DNA of 64,000 nt from Parvibaculum lavamentivorans DS-1. Its GTDB lineage: Bacteria > Pseudomonadota > Alphaproteobacteria > Parvibaculales > Parvibaculaceae. The notes beneath the pieces were generated by a model, which saw only the letters and a list, made by a program, of their open reading frames with translations, was not told where the DNA came from and made no database searches. Below are positions 35,081 to 44,954 of this stretch, one piece after another. The translations under genes were made by a program, and so were the position numbers. Position 1 is the first letter of the stretch. Every line of letters begins with the position of its first letter. The stretch covers positions 620,001-684,000 of the forward strand of contig NC_009719.1 of assembly GCF_000017565.1 (NCBI RefSeq), given 5' to 3'.

Positions 35081-36526
35081 ATGGCTTCGGACAAAAAAGT
35101 CTTTGCGGGCCCGCGCATTAGGCGGCTCCGGCGCGAGCGCGGACTGACCCAGGCGCGGATGGCGGCCGATCTCGGCATTTCGGCGAGTTATCTCAATCTG
35201 ATCGAGCGCGACCAGCGGCCTGTCTCGGTGCAGGTGCTGCTGAAGCTCGCCGATGTCTATGACGTGGAGCTGCGGACGCTGGGTGGCGACGAGGAGGCGC
35301 AGGCGCTGACGACGCTGCGCGAGGTGTTTTCCGATCCGCTGTTCCGGGATGCGGGGCTGACGACACAGGATTTGCGCGAGATCGCCGCGGCGAGCCCGGC
35401 GGCGGCGGATGCGATCAGCAATCTCTACCGGGCCTATCAGGAGAGCACGGTGAGCGGTTCCATGCTGGCGGAGCGCCTTGCCGACCGCGATTTGAGCGAG
35501 GGGACGGAAGCACCGGGCCTGCCGCTTGAAGAGGTGCGCGACTTCATCAACAGCCGCAACAACCACTTTCCCGAACTGGACGACGCGGCGGAGCGGCTCT
35601 ATGCGAAGGCGGGCATCGGCTCGGACGAGCCCTATGTGGCGCTCCGGACGGCGCTGCGCGACCTTCACGGCGTCTCGACCCGCATCGCGCCCGCCGATTT
35701 GATGCCGCATGAACTGCGTCGCTACGACCGCCACCGCCAGACGATCTTCCTGTCGGAACTGCTGGACCAGCCGGGACGCTCGTTCCAGCTTGCCTATCAG
35801 CTCGGCTATTTCGAGCAATCGCGCACCATGGAAGACATCGTGGAAGCCTCGGGCCTCGAAAGCGACGAGGCGCAGCGGCTCTGCCGCGTGGCGCTGGCGA
35901 ATTATTTCGCCGCCGCGCTGCTGATGCCTTATTCGGCATTCCAGAAGACGGCGGAGGCGACGCGCTACGACATCCGCCTGCTCGGTCGGCGCTTCGGCAC
36001 GAGCTTCGAGCAGGTCTGCCACCGCCTGACGACGCTGCAGCGGCCGGGCGCGCGCGGCATCCCCTTCTTTCTCATCCGCGTCGACAATGCAGGCAATGTC
36101 TCGAAGCGCTTTTCGGCGGCGGGCTTTCACTTCGCGCGTTTCGGCGGCACCTGCCCGCGCTGGAACGTGCATGACGCTTTCCGCGTGCCGGGCGAGGTCT
36201 ATACGCAGGTCGTGCAGATGGAAGACGGCACGCGCTATTTCTCAATCGCGCGGACGGTGAGCCGCGCGGGCTCGGGGATAGGCGTACCCGGCGACCAGTA
36301 TGTGGTGGGGCTCGGCTGCGAAATCGCCCATGCACGCAAGATCGTCTACAGCCAGGGCTACGATCTCGACGACGAGCGAGGCGCCATGCCCATCGGCGTC
36401 AATTGCAGGCTTTGCGAAAGGCTCGACTGTTCGCAGCGCGCCTTCCCGCCGCTGAAACACCGGCTGACGGTTGAAGACCATGTGCGCGGCGTCTCGCCCT
36501 TCGGCGTGCCGGTGAAGGCGGTCTAG
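35081..36526 (+). CDS. RamB/ScfR-family regulator of acetate or propionate metabolism
   Basis: A 481-residue regulator. The N-terminal XRE helix-turn-helix is at about residues 10-65 (RIRRLRRERGLTQARMAADL, SASYLNLIERDQRPVS), a Zn-protease-like IrrE/DUF955 region lies near 170-290 without a full HEXXH (it reads FQLAYQLGYFE), and the C-terminal ScfR region contains paired cysteines NCRLCERLDCSQRAFPP. In actinobacteria such proteins control acetate genes. GGGAGA is before the ATG at 35081. Divergent from aceBA, so it probably controls the glyoxylate bypass according to acyl-CoA status. Confidence 0.88.
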   Translation: MASDKKVFAGPRIRRLRRERGLTQARMAADLGISASYLNLIERDQRPVSVQVLLKLADVYDVELRTLGGDEEAQALTTLREVFSDPLFRDAGLTTQDLREIAAASPAAADAISNLYRAYQESTVSGSMLAERLADRDLSEGTEAPGLPLEEVRDFINSRNNHFPELDDAAERLYAKAGIGSDEPYVALRTALRDLHGVSTRIAPADLMPHELRRYDRHRQTIFLSELLDQPGRSFQLAYQLGYFEQSRTMEDIVEASGLESDEAQRLCRVALANYFAAALLMPYSAFQKTAEATRYDIRLLGRRFGTSFEQVCHRLTTLQRPGARGIPFFLIRVDNAGNVSKRFSAAGFHFARFGGTCPRWNVHDAFRVPGEVYTQVVQMEDGTRYFSIARTVSRAGSGIGVPGDQYVVGLGCEIAHARKIVYSQGYDLDDERGAMPIGVNCRLCERLDCSQRAFPPLKHRLTVEDHVRGVSPFGVPVKAV

Positions 36527-36663
36527 AGTCCGAGCAGCGCGCGCGTTCCGAAGGCGAATGCGGCGAGCGCCAATACGCCGGCGAGCCATATCCCCGCGAA
36601 CCAGAGAAGCTTGCGGCCGGTGCCGGGTTTCTTTTCGCCGCCAGTCATGCCGTCTTCAGTCAT
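36523..36663 (-). CDS. DUF2474-like small subunit of cytochrome bd oxidase
   Basis: A 46-residue single-helix protein (start MTEDGMTGGEKK, then LLWFAGIWLAGVLALAAF), missed by length filters. Its ATG overlaps the end of the bd subunit II gene by eight bases; an in-frame ATG five codons later (36648) is an alternative. Small DUF2474 or CydX-type proteins in this position stabilise bd oxidases. Its stop shares bases with the stop of the convergent regulator. Confidence 0.7.
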   Translation of the reverse strand: MTEDGMTGGEKKPGTGRKLLWFAGIWLAGVLALAAFAFGTRALLGL

Positions 36664-37666
36664 GCTCGGCATAGCCGCCATGCTCGCTCGCCTTGCCGTG
36701 GAAGACGCTATAGGCGTAGACGGTGTAGATCAGAACCATAGGCAGCACCACCGCGACGCCTATCAGCGCGAAGATGACGCTTGAGGCAGGCGCGATGACA
36801 TCCCACACCGTCACCGATGGCGGGATGATGTTCGGATAGAGACTGACCGCAATGCCGAAGAATCCGAGGATGAAAAGTCCGACGGAGGAAAGGAACGGTA
36901 CCAGCTCGCGCTTTGTGAAGATCGACCAGAAAAGGACCATTGCGAGGGCGAGGGTGAGGAAAGGCACCGGCGAGAGATAGAGGAGATTGAGCCCGCTGAA
37001 CCAGCGCTCCGCGATGGCGGGACGGAGCAGCGGCGTCATCACGCTCACCGCGGCCATGGCGATCAGTGTGCCGCCGCCAAGCACGACGGCCGCGCCGCGC
37101 GCCCAATCCTGCACCTTGCCGGCGGTCTTGTAGATCGTCCATGTCGCGCCGAGAAGGCCATAGCCCGCAACGGTGCCGATGCCGGTGAGGATCGAGAAGG
37201 GCGTCAGCCAGTCGAACATGCCGCCCGCATAGCGCACGCCTTCGACATTGACGCCCTGCACCAGCGCACCGAGCAGCACGCCCTGCATGAAGGCCGCAAT
37301 CAGCGAGCCGAAAAAGAACGAGCGGTTCCAGAGATGGACACTGGTATGCGCGGAGTGGCGGAACTCGAAGGTGACGCCGCGAAAGATCAGGGCAAAGAGC
37401 ATCGCCATGACGGGAATGTAGAAGGCGGGCAGCACAATGGAATAGGCGGTGGGGAAGAAGACGAGGAGGCCGCCGCCGCCCAGCACCAGCCATGTCTCGT
37501 TGCCGTCCCAGACCGGCGCCACGGAATTGATCATCGCGTGGCGCGCGCCTTCATCGGGCGCGAAGGGGAAGAGAATGCCGATGCCGAGATCGAAACCGTC
37601 CAGCACGACATACATGAGGATCGCGAAGCCGATGACGCCGGCAGAAACGATGGCAAGGGTTTCCAT
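36656..37666 (-). CDS. cydB: cytochrome bd-type quinol oxidase subunit II
   Basis: A 336-residue protein with eight or nine membrane helices. VLDGFDLGIGILFPF near the N-terminus (about residues 22-36), NSVAPVWDGNETWLVLGGGGL near 48-67 and FRHSAHTSVHLWNRSFFFGSL near 102-122 are signature regions. Partner of the subunit I gene nine bases upstream. Together they form a quinol:O2 oxidase that does not pump protons; the subunit I sequence suggests the cyanide-insensitive branch. Confidence 0.95.
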   Translation of the reverse strand: METLAIVSAGVIGFAILMYVVLDGFDLGIGILFPFAPDEGARHAMINSVAPVWDGNETWLVLGGGGLLVFFPTAYSIVLPAFYIPVMAMLFALIFRGVTFEFRHSAHTSVHLWNRSFFFGSLIAAFMQGVLLGALVQGVNVEGVRYAGGMFDWLTPFSILTGIGTVAGYGLLGATWTIYKTAGKVQDWARGAAVVLGGGTLIAMAAVSVMTPLLRPAIAERWFSGLNLLYLSPVPFLTLALAMVLFWSIFTKRELVPFLSSVGLFILGFFGIAVSLYPNIIPPSVTVWDVIAPASSVIFALIGVAVVLPMVLIYTVYAYSVFHGKASEHGGYAEHD

Positions 37667-37675
37667 GACGATCTC

Positions 37676-39067
37676 CTATTCCGCCGGAATGACGAGGCCG
37701 GGCCGCGCGCCGCGTATCGCTTCGGGCTTCTCGCCTTCCTCGCCCACGGAAAGCGGATCGGGGCCTTTGCGGACAAGCTTCGTGAGGTAATAGAGATAGG
37801 CGCCGAAAAGCCCGCCATAGACGATGAGGAAGAGGACGAGCGTCGTCGCGACGGCCTCTGCCGTGACGGTGGGCGAGACGCTGTCGGCGGTCCGGACCAT
37901 GCCATAGACCGTCCAGGGCTGGCGGCCGACCTCCGTGACGAACCAGCCGGCCAATGTGGCGATGAAACCGGCAGGCGTCATGACAAGGGCTAGGCGCTGG
38001 AGCCAGCGGTCCTCGAAAAGGGTGCCGCGCCAGCGCGACCAGACGCCCCATAGGCCGAGCAGGAGAAACAGGAAGCCGATACCGACCATGACGCGGAAGG
38101 ACCAGAAGACGATGCCGACAGGCGGCTGGTCCTCGATCGGCACTTCGTTGAGCCCCGGCACGACGCCCGACGGACTATGCTTCAGGATGAGGCTCGAACC
38201 CAAGGGAATGGAAAGTTCCAGATGATTGGTCTGCGCCTTCTGGTCCGGGATCGCGAAGATATGGAAAGGCGCGTGAGACTGCGTCTCCCAATTACCCTCC
38301 ATCGCCGCAACCTTCATCGGCTGATGTTCGAGCGTGTTAAGGCCGTGCTGATCGCCGAGAAATATCTGCAGCGGCGCGAGCACGAGCAGCGCCCAGAAAG
38401 CGGTGGAGAAGGCAGGCCGCGCGATTTCAGCATTCTGGTTTCGCAACAGATAGAAACCGGAGACACCGGCGATGACGACGCTTGTCGTCAGGTAGGACGC
38501 CGCTGTCATGTGCATCAGGCGATAGGGAAAGGACGGGTTGAAGATGACCGCGAGCCAGCTATCGACCACGAAATGGCCGTCGATGAAGGTGGCGCCCTGC
38601 GGCGTCTGCATCCAGCTATTGGCGGAAAGAATCCAGAAGGCGGAAATCGCCGTGCCGATGGCGACGAGGCAAGTGGCGAGGAAGTGGAGACGGGGCCCCA
38701 CCTTGTCCCAGCCGAACAGCATGATGCCGAGAAAGCCCGCTTCCAGGAAAAAAGCGGTGAGCACCTCGAAACCGATCAACGGTCCGAGCACGGGGCCCGT
38801 GATGCGCGACCATTCCGACCAGTTGGTGCCGAGCTGATAGGAAAGCACGATGCCGGAGACGACGCCCATGCCGAAACTGAGCGCGAAGATCTTCACCCAG
38901 AAGCGATAGAGCCGGTACCAGACTTCATCGCCCGTGCGCAGGAACTTCGCCTCGAAGAAGACGAGAAAGCCGCCGAGGCCGATGGTCAGCGTCGGAAACA
39001 GGATATGGAAAGCGATGGTGAAGGCGAATTGAAGCCTGGCGAGAATTTCTGCGTCCAGAGGCGGCAT
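37676..39067 (-). CDS. cydA: cytochrome bd-type quinol oxidase subunit I, cyanide-insensitive (short Q-loop) type
   Basis: A 463-residue heme-binding subunit. The N-terminal heme ligand is H21 (FAFTIAFHILFP); RLMHMTAASYL carries the b558 His near 187; GDQHGLNTLEHQPMKVAAMEG lies in the Q-loop, which is short. GRQPWTVYGMVRTADSVSP near 390 is typical of the CioA branch. GGAGATG precedes the ATG. Low-oxygen or cyanide/sulfide conditions are the usual setting; it complements the CuA oxidase at the window's left end. Confidence 0.95.
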   Translation of the reverse strand: MPPLDAEILARLQFAFTIAFHILFPTLTIGLGGFLVFFEAKFLRTGDEVWYRLYRFWVKIFALSFGMGVVSGIVLSYQLGTNWSEWSRITGPVLGPLIGFEVLTAFFLEAGFLGIMLFGWDKVGPRLHFLATCLVAIGTAISAFWILSANSWMQTPQGATFIDGHFVVDSWLAVIFNPSFPYRLMHMTAASYLTTSVVIAGVSGFYLLRNQNAEIARPAFSTAFWALLVLAPLQIFLGDQHGLNTLEHQPMKVAAMEGNWETQSHAPFHIFAIPDQKAQTNHLELSIPLGSSLILKHSPSGVVPGLNEVPIEDQPPVGIVFWSFRVMVGIGFLFLLLGLWGVWSRWRGTLFEDRWLQRLALVMTPAGFIATLAGWFVTEVGRQPWTVYGMVRTADSVSPTVTAEAVATTLVLFLIVYGGLFGAYLYYLTKLVRKGPDPLSVGEEGEKPEAIRGARPGLVIPAE

Positions 39068-39213
39068 GGCACATCTCCGTCACGAAAGCGTCGAACTCGC
39101 GAATAGTAGCGTTTTTCGCCGGTGCGGACAGCCGGGATGGGAAGAGTGCCACGAAATGTCACGCGGCGAAACCGCGCAAGGCGCCGGTGGTTCGCGCTCG
39201 CTCACACCATCCG

Positions 39214-40743
39214 TCAGCGGATGACGCGTTCCGACGGAAAATGGACGCTGATTTTCATGCCGATTTCCGGCCGGTGCCCGGGCTGGCCGCGTTCCGCGCG
39301 CATGATATTGAGCCGGCCGCCATGCAATTCCATCACCTTGCGGGTGAGAGAGAGGGCGAGGCTTTCCTCGCGCGGCGCGCTGCTGTCTTCCGCGCTGACG
39401 AAGGGATCGTCCGTGCCAACGATATAGGGGAATGCATCCTGCTCCATCAGAGCGTCGGTATGCGTCCTGATTTCGTCGAGCGTCACGGCAATGCCGCCAT
39501 CTTCTTCCGCCACGCTGAGGCGGATGGTGGAACCGCGATGCGCCGTATGCACGGCTTCCGCGAGAAGACGGAAGAGGCCCTGACGGAGACGACGCGCATC
39601 GCCCCGGAAACCGGGCAGGCGCTCGGGACAGGAAACCTCGATGGTGACGCCCTCGATAGCCGCGTTCTGACGCTGGCTGGCGACGGCGATCTCGGCGAGC
39701 TGGCCGAGATTGCAGATTTCATCCGTGAGATCGATCTGGTCCATTTCCGCTTCGGCGATGCCGAGCAGATCCTCGATCATGTCGAGCAGCATGGTGCCGC
39801 TCGAATAGATGTCGCTCGCATATTCCTTGTAGCGGTCGGTGCCCATGGGCCCGAGGCGCTCATTCTTCATCATTTCCGAGAAGCCGATGATATGCGTGAG
39901 CGGCGTGCGCAGGTCGTGATTGACGTTGGAGAAGAAGCTCTGGCTGCGCTTGCGGGTTTCCTGGCTGCGCGCTTCCACGGCCTGCATCGTCTCTTCGAGC
40001 TTGCGCCGGACGGTCACGTCGTTGAGCGCCGCGACGCGCGCGGGAACGCCGCCCCAGCGTGTGTCGACGATGCGCATTTCGGCGAAACGGTTATCGCCGT
40101 CGGGCCGCCGGATCGTGATGTCGTGCTCGCCGGGCTCGCTCGGCAGACCAAAAGGCTGGCCGACCAGTTCGCTGCCGCGGCCGAGAAGTTCCTGCGCCGC
40201 ACCGTTTGCGAAGCGCACGGTGCCCTGGCTGTCGAGAATGACGATGGCTTCCGGCGTTTCCTGGACGAGCGTGACGTGAGGGCCGGCTTGCGGGGTGGGC
40301 ACAGGCTCGCTTGCACCGTCTTCGCGCATGATGCGCCGGGCGACGGCGCGGCGGATCGCGAGGCCGACCGCGCGCGGTTCGTCCGTATCGGTGGAAAGGC
40401 AGTCTTCCGCCCCTGCGCCGATCACCTCGGCCTGGAGCGCCGCATCGTCGGCACCGATGGCGATGACCGGCGCATTGGGGCCAAGCGCGATGACACGGCG
40501 GAGAAAGCCGAGCGCAACGGGACCGCCATCGCCGATGTCGATAATGAGCGCGTCGATGCCGGGCTCGAGCAGCGGCTCGATGCCGTCATCGGGAACGGAG
40601 AAACTGAAATCGATCGGACCCGCGGCCGCCGAGGCGGCAACTTTGCCGAGCTCTTCACGCAGCGCGGTGGACGCGCTGACGAGATGTGCCGCGAGCGGGG
40701 GCAATACATGCAAGCCGCCTGCGAAACCGGAGCTGTTGCTCAT
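39214..40743 (-). CDS. PAS-containing sensor histidine kinase with degenerate ATPase domain
   Basis: A 509-residue protein: a receiver-like N-terminal region (about 45-140), a PAS domain (about 155-255), a HisKA dimerisation helix with phospho-acceptor H276 in NHDLRTPLTHI, and an HATPase-like C-terminus (about 370-505). In the latter the N-box Asn is replaced by Glu (LLAEA, E396), no DxGxG is seen and the G2 region reads SLALSL, so ATP binding is doubtful. It may act as a phosphatase or a phosphorelay partner. No membrane segment. A TTG 19 codons upstream is possible, but the ATG at 40743 is preferred. No response regulator is adjacent. Confidence 0.85.
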   Translation of the reverse strand: MSNSSGFAGGLHVLPPLAAHLVSASTALREELGKVAASAAAGPIDFSFSVPDDGIEPLLEPGIDALIIDIGDGGPVALGFLRRVIALGPNAPVIAIGADDAALQAEVIGAGAEDCLSTDTDEPRAVGLAIRRAVARRIMREDGASEPVPTPQAGPHVTLVQETPEAIVILDSQGTVRFANGAAQELLGRGSELVGQPFGLPSEPGEHDITIRRPDGDNRFAEMRIVDTRWGGVPARVAALNDVTVRRKLEETMQAVEARSQETRKRSQSFFSNVNHDLRTPLTHIIGFSEMMKNERLGPMGTDRYKEYASDIYSSGTMLLDMIEDLLGIAEAEMDQIDLTDEICNLGQLAEIAVASQRQNAAIEGVTIEVSCPERLPGFRGDARRLRQGLFRLLAEAVHTAHRGSTIRLSVAEEDGGIAVTLDEIRTHTDALMEQDAFPYIVGTDDPFVSAEDSSAPREESLALSLTRKVMELHGGRLNIMRAERGQPGHRPEIGMKISVHFPSERVIR

Positions 40744-41184
40744 TGCGATGCCTGGACGTGCCAAGATCTGACCTGCTTTCGCCCCCCAAGGGCCCCGCAA
40801 CCTGATTCATATTAGTGCGCGCAGACGATTTGCCGCGCCGTGTGGGTTAACGTTCCGCTTATTTGGTAAACAGAACGTAAAGGGATCGGCTATTTTGTGG
40901 TTTCAAAATTTAGACACACAAAAGCCATAATTGGACCCTTACGGAAATTTTCTTTTATTTCAATAAGTTAAGTAGAAAATGCTGCCCGCTTGGGGAAAAC
41001 GACGGTTTTCCTCAGGCGCCCATTCTGAAAACCGTTTCGTTGCCGAAAAGAGGATGCCCGAGGCTCCTTTGTACATTCATTCCGCTCAGTGATTCGCCGC
41101 CAGCGGCAGGGGCGCCGGAGCTTGTGAGGCGGGGAGCGATGGGCTAGGTATGCGCCCGCGCGGTTTCCCTGAGATTCAAGGCCC
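40744..41184. other. 441-base intergenic region with inverted repeats before hisS
   Basis: No gene is seen. The part 40850-40980 is AT-rich, unlike its surroundings, and would suit divergent promoters. ACGTTC (40850) and GAACGT (40873) form an inverted repeat. AACGA-CGGTTTTC (40998-41010) pairs with GAAAACCG-TTTCGTT (41027-41041), a strong hairpin with a 16-base loop and a small bulge that could be part of a hisS leader or a small RNA. None matches a family I know. Confidence 0.5.
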
Positions 41185-42705
41185 ATGAACAAGAGCCAGA
41201 AGAGTTTCCGCCCCAAGGCGCGCGTGCCGAAGGGGCTTCGCGATATGTCCGCCGGCATGGTCCGCGCGGAAGAGCGCATGCTTGCGCGCATTCGCGAAGT
41301 CTATGAACGCTACGGCTTCGACCCGCTGGAAACCTCCGCCTTCGAATATGCCGATGCGCTCGGCAAGTTCCTGCCGGACGAAGACCGCCCGAACGAGGGC
41401 GTGTTTTCCTTTCAGGACGATGACGAGCAATGGCTGGCGCTGCGCTACGACCTGACGGCGCCGCTCGCGCGCTATGTCGCGGAAAATTACGACGCGTTGC
41501 CGAAGCCCTTTCGCCGCTACCAGACGGGGCCGGTGTGGCGGAACGAAAAGCCGGGGCCGGGCCGCTTCCGCCAGTTCACGCAATTCGACGCCGATACCGT
41601 GGCGGCACCCGGCGTCGCCGCCGATGCCGAGATGTGCATGATGGGCGCCGATTGCCTTGAGGCGCTCGGCATTCCGCGCGGCAGCTATCGCATCCGTGCC
41701 AACAACCGCAAGGTTCTGGACGGGTTGCTTGAGCGGATCGGCATTGCCGGCGAGCCGGGCAGCACGACCTATATGACGGTGCTGCGCGCCATCGACAAAT
41801 ATGACCGGCTGGGCCGCAAGGGCGTGGAACTGCTGCTCGGGCCGGGCCGCAAGGACGAGTCCGGCGACTTCACCAAAGGCGCAGGCCTGTCGCCCTCGCA
41901 GATCACCGCCGTGGTCGACTATGTGGAGTCCGGCGTCGGCGAAGGCGCAAGCGACCGCAAGCTCGTGCTCGACGGCTGGCGCAATGTCGTCGGCGAGAGC
42001 GCCATCGGCCGCGAAGGCCTCGACGAGCTGGCCGAAATGGACGCGCTGTTCACGGCGGCGGGCTACGGGCTCGACCGCATCGAATTCAACTCATGGATCG
42101 TGCGCGGGCTCGGCTATTACACCGGCCCGGTTTTCGAATCCGACCTTCTTTTCGAGGTGAAGGACGAGAGCGGCAATCCCGTGCGCTTCGGCTCCGTCGG
42201 TTCGGGCGGGCGCTATGACGGGCTCGTCGAACGCTTCAAGGGCGTGAAGGTGCCCGCGACCGGCTTTTCCATCGGCGTGAGCCGCTTGCAGGCAGCGCTC
42301 GAACTTCTCGGCAAGCTCGACGTCGAAGACGTGCTGGCGCCGGTCGTCGTGCTGACCCTCGATGCGGAGAACATGGCAGGCTACCAGTCGATGGTGTCCG
42401 AGCTGCGGGCGGCGGGCATCCGCGCCGAGCTTTATCTCGGCGGCTCCGGCATGAAGGCGCAGCTCAAATATGCCGACAAGCGGGGCGCCCCCATCGCCGT
42501 CATCGAGGGCGAGGACGAGCGGATGAAGGGCGAAGTGACGCTGAAAGACCTCATCCTCGGCAGCGAAATGTCGAAGGAAATCGAGGACAACGCGGCCTGG
42601 CGCGAGGGCCAGCCGGCGCAGGTGGCCGTGCCCCGCGCCCGCCTCGTGGAAGAAGTGATGGCGATGCTCGCCCGGCATCGCAGCGTCCGGGGCCATCACG
42701 GCTGA
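41185..42705 (+). CDS. hisS: histidyl-tRNA synthetase
   Basis: A 506-residue class II aminoacyl-tRNA synthetase that charges tRNA-His. Motif 2 [26 protein letters not shown] region begins near residue 112 (broken here by length), the HisA motif [10 protein letters not shown] near 310 and the motif 3 [11 protein letters not shown] near 335 are complete. The C-terminal anticodon-binding domain ([10 protein letters not shown]... onward) is present. It heads a cluster with hisZ and hisG, linking charging and synthesis of histidine. Confidence 0.96.
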   Translation: MNKSQKSFRPKARVPKGLRDMSAGMVRAEERMLARIREVYERYGFDPLETSAFEYADALGKFLPDEDRPNEGVFSFQDDDEQWLALRYDLTAPLARYVAENYDALPKPFRRYQTGPVWRNEKPGPGRFRQFTQFDADTVAAPGVAADAEMCMMGADCLEALGIPRGSYRIRANNRKVLDGLLERIGIAGEPGSTTYMTVLRAIDKYDRLGRKGVELLLGPGRKDESGDFTKGAGLSPSQITAVVDYVESGVGEGASDRKLVLDGWRNVVGESAIGREGLDELAEMDALFTAAGYGLDRIEFNSWIVRGLGYYTGPVFESDLLFEVKDESGNPVRFGSVGSGGRYDGLVERFKGVKVPATGFSIGVSRLQAALELLGKLDVEDVLAPVVVLTLDAENMAGYQSMVSELRAAGIRAELYLGGSGMKAQLKYADKRGAPIAVIEGEDERMKGEVTLKDLILGSEMSKEIEDNAAWREGQPAQVAVPRARLVEEVMAMLARHRSVRGHHG

Positions 42706-42797
42706 AAAAGCCGCCATCCTCCACGCTCGATATTTACCATTTCCGTGATAGATAAGGCCCCGTCCGAAGGGTTCGGCCGGGCCGGGAAGTAACCGAT

Positions 42798-43976
42798 ATG
42801 TCGTCAACATCCATGGCAGCACTGGACGGAGAAGGCCTCCGCGCCCGCGAGGCGCTGGCGGTGGCCGTGCGCGCGGGCTTCGAGGGCGCGGGCTATGCGC
42901 CCGTTTCCGCGCCCGTCATGCAGCCCGCCGATATTTTCCTCGACATGTCCGGCGAGGATATCCGCCGCCGCATGTATGTCTTCGCCGATCCGGCGGGCGA
43001 GGAATTGTGCTTGAGGCCCGAACTCACCATTCCCGTCTGCCGCCTCTATCTGGAAGGCGCGGGCGGACCGAAGAAACTCTGCTCCGTCGGCGCGGTTTAC
43101 CGCTACCAGCAGAAGGGGTCGGCGAAGCTGCGCGAATTCACGCAAGCGGGCCTCGAATGTCTCGACGCGGCGGACGCGGAAGCGGCGGATGCCGAGGTGA
43201 TCTCGCTCGCCGCGCGGGCGCTGGCCGATGCGGGCCTGAAAAATTATGAAATCGAAATCGGCGATCTCGCGCTGTTCGATGCGCTGGTCGATGCGCTCGA
43301 CCTGCCGCCCGGCTGGCGCTCGCGCCTGAAGCGGCACTTCTGGCGGCCGGATTATTTCCGCGAATTGCTGGCGCGGCTCGCGGCAGGAGATGCAGGCGAC
43401 GAGACGGGCGACAAGCAGGCGCTGATCTCGGCGTTGGCGGGCCTCGACGAGGAGCGCGCAAAGGATGTGATCGAGGATGTGCTGAAACTTGCGGGCATTG
43501 CGCCTGTCGGCGGCCGGACGGTGGAAGAAGTGGCCGAACGACTGCTGGAGCAAGCGGAGCTGGCATCCTCCAGCGTGCCACGCGCGGCGGCCGAACTCAT
43601 CTCGGGTTTCCTCGCCGTATCGGGCACGCCGAAAGAGTGCATCGCGCGCATCAAGGCGTTGACGGGCGGGGCAGGCGTCTCCATCGACGCGGCGATTGCG
43701 CGCTTCGAGCGGCGCATGGAACTGACGGCGAAAGCGGGGCTCGATCTTTCCCGCGCACATTTCGCCACCGGCTTCGGCCGCAACATGGCCTATTACACCG
43801 GCTTCGTTTTCGAGTTCCGCGTGGCGGCGCTCGGCGTCGATGCGATGATCTGCGGCGGCGGACGGTATGACGATCTCCTCTCGGCGCTCGGTGCGGCATC
43901 GCCCGTGCCCGCGGTGGGCTGCGCGGTCGGCATCGAGCGGCTGCTCGCGGCCGTGGCGAAGGAGGCCGGCAAATGA
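42798..43976 (+). CDS. hisZ: ATP phosphoribosyltransferase regulatory subunit
   Basis: A 392-residue HisRS-like protein without tRNA charging. It keeps class II fold motifs ([11 protein letters not shown] near 74, TQAGLECLD near 115, [11 protein letters not shown] near 325, [10 protein letters not shown] near 352) but lacks the anticodon domain and follows hisS, from which it derives. HisZ is needed for activity and feedback control of HisG in bacteria with a HisZ-dependent enzyme. The last codons overlap hisG (ATGA). Confidence 0.92.
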   Translation: MSSTSMAALDGEGLRAREALAVAVRAGFEGAGYAPVSAPVMQPADIFLDMSGEDIRRRMYVFADPAGEELCLRPELTIPVCRLYLEGAGGPKKLCSVGAVYRYQQKGSAKLREFTQAGLECLDAADAEAADAEVISLAARALADAGLKNYEIEIGDLALFDALVDALDLPPGWRSRLKRHFWRPDYFRELLARLAAGDAGDETGDKQALISALAGLDEERAKDVIEDVLKLAGIAPVGGRTVEEVAERLLEQAELASSSVPRAAAELISGFLAVSGTPKECIARIKALTGGAGVSIDAAIARFERRMELTAKAGLDLSRAHFATGFGRNMAYYTGFVFEFRVAALGVDAMICGGGRYDDLLSALGAASPVPAVGCAVGIERLLAAVAKEAGK

Positions 43977-44950
43977 GCGGCAAACTCGTGATCGGCCTGC
44001 CCTCCAAGGGAAGGCTCCAGGAAAATGCCAATGCCTTCTTCGCGCGTGCGGGGCTGAAAGTCCGGCAGGATGGCGGGCGCGGTTATACCGGCCGGCTCGA
44101 CGGCATGGCGAATGTCGAGATCGCGTTTCTTTCGGCATCCGAAATCGCCGGGCAATTGGAGCAGGGCATCATTCACCTCGGCGTGACGGGCGAAGACCTG
44201 ATCCGCGAGAAGCTCTCCGCGCCCGAACGCGACGTGGAGCTGCTGCTGCCGCTCGGCTTCGGCCATGCCGATGTCGTGGTTGCCGTGCCGCAAAGCTGGA
44301 TCGATGTCGCGACCATGGCCGACCTCGACGACGTGGCGCTCGCCTTCCACACGAAGCGCGGAAGGCGGCTGCGCGTCGCGACCAAATATTTCAACCTGAC
44401 GCGGAGCTTCTTCGCCGAGCACGGCCTGACGGATTACCGCATCGTCGAAAGCCTCGGCGCGACCGAAGGCGCACCGGCGGCGGGCACGGCGGAAGTGATC
44501 GTCGATATAACGTCCACCGGCGCGACGCTGGCGGCGAATAATCTGAAGATCCTCGACGACGGCACGATCCTGAAGAGCCAGGCGAACCTTGTCGCGAGCC
44601 TGGGTGCTGAATGGAGCGATGCGGCGCTGAAGGCGGCGGGCGAAATTCTCGACCGCGTCTCGGCACAGGCGCGCGCGGCCAAAGTCATCGAAGTCCGCTT
44701 CGCGGGCGAGGGCGACGACGCCGCGCTGCTGGATGAACTGAAGAAACGCTTCGGCGTGACGCTGCCCTTCGGCAATGGTGTCGCACCCGTGCGCATCGCG
44801 CATTGCCCGGAGGCCCGGCTCTACGATCTCGTTGCCTTCCTCTATGCGGAAGGCCGCGACACCGTAACGGCGGTGCGCGCGGATTATGTGTTCGAGGCGA
44901 AGAACCCGCTGCGCGAGCGGCTTGTCGCGCGGCTGAAGAACGGAAACTGA
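43973..44950 (+). CDS. hisG: ATP phosphoribosyltransferase catalytic subunit
   Basis: A 325-residue enzyme for the first step of histidine synthesis, condensing ATP and [19 protein letters not shown] at the start, [18 protein letters not shown] near 88-105, and the PRPP-binding loop [15 protein letters not shown] near 182-196 are seen. It is longer than the classical short form, as in other alphaproteobacteria. The ATG overlaps the hisZ stop, so the two subunits are coupled. Confidence 0.95.
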   Translation: MSGKLVIGLPSKGRLQENANAFFARAGLKVRQDGGRGYTGRLDGMANVEIAFLSASEIAGQLEQGIIHLGVTGEDLIREKLSAPERDVELLLPLGFGHADVVVAVPQSWIDVATMADLDDVALAFHTKRGRRLRVATKYFNLTRSFFAEHGLTDYRIVESLGATEGAPAAGTAEVIVDITSTGATLAANNLKILDDGTILKSQANLVASLGAEWSDAALKAAGEILDRVSAQARAAKVIEVRFAGEGDDAALLDELKKRFGVTLPFGNGVAPVRIAHCPEARLYDLVAFLYAEGRDTVTAVRADYVFEAKNPLRERLVARLKNGN

Positions 44951-44954
44951 TTTC

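Noticed and set aside
40744-40800. TTG start adding 19 residues to the sensor kinase
   Set aside because: The extension is unlike the domain start and an ATG follows at 40743; neither has a strong ribosome site, so the ATG is preferred.
40840-40990. TTAA-containing words upstream of hisS as possible CtrA sites
   Set aside because: No TTAA-N7-TTAA or TTAACCAT arrangement is present; the words are explained by AT-richness.
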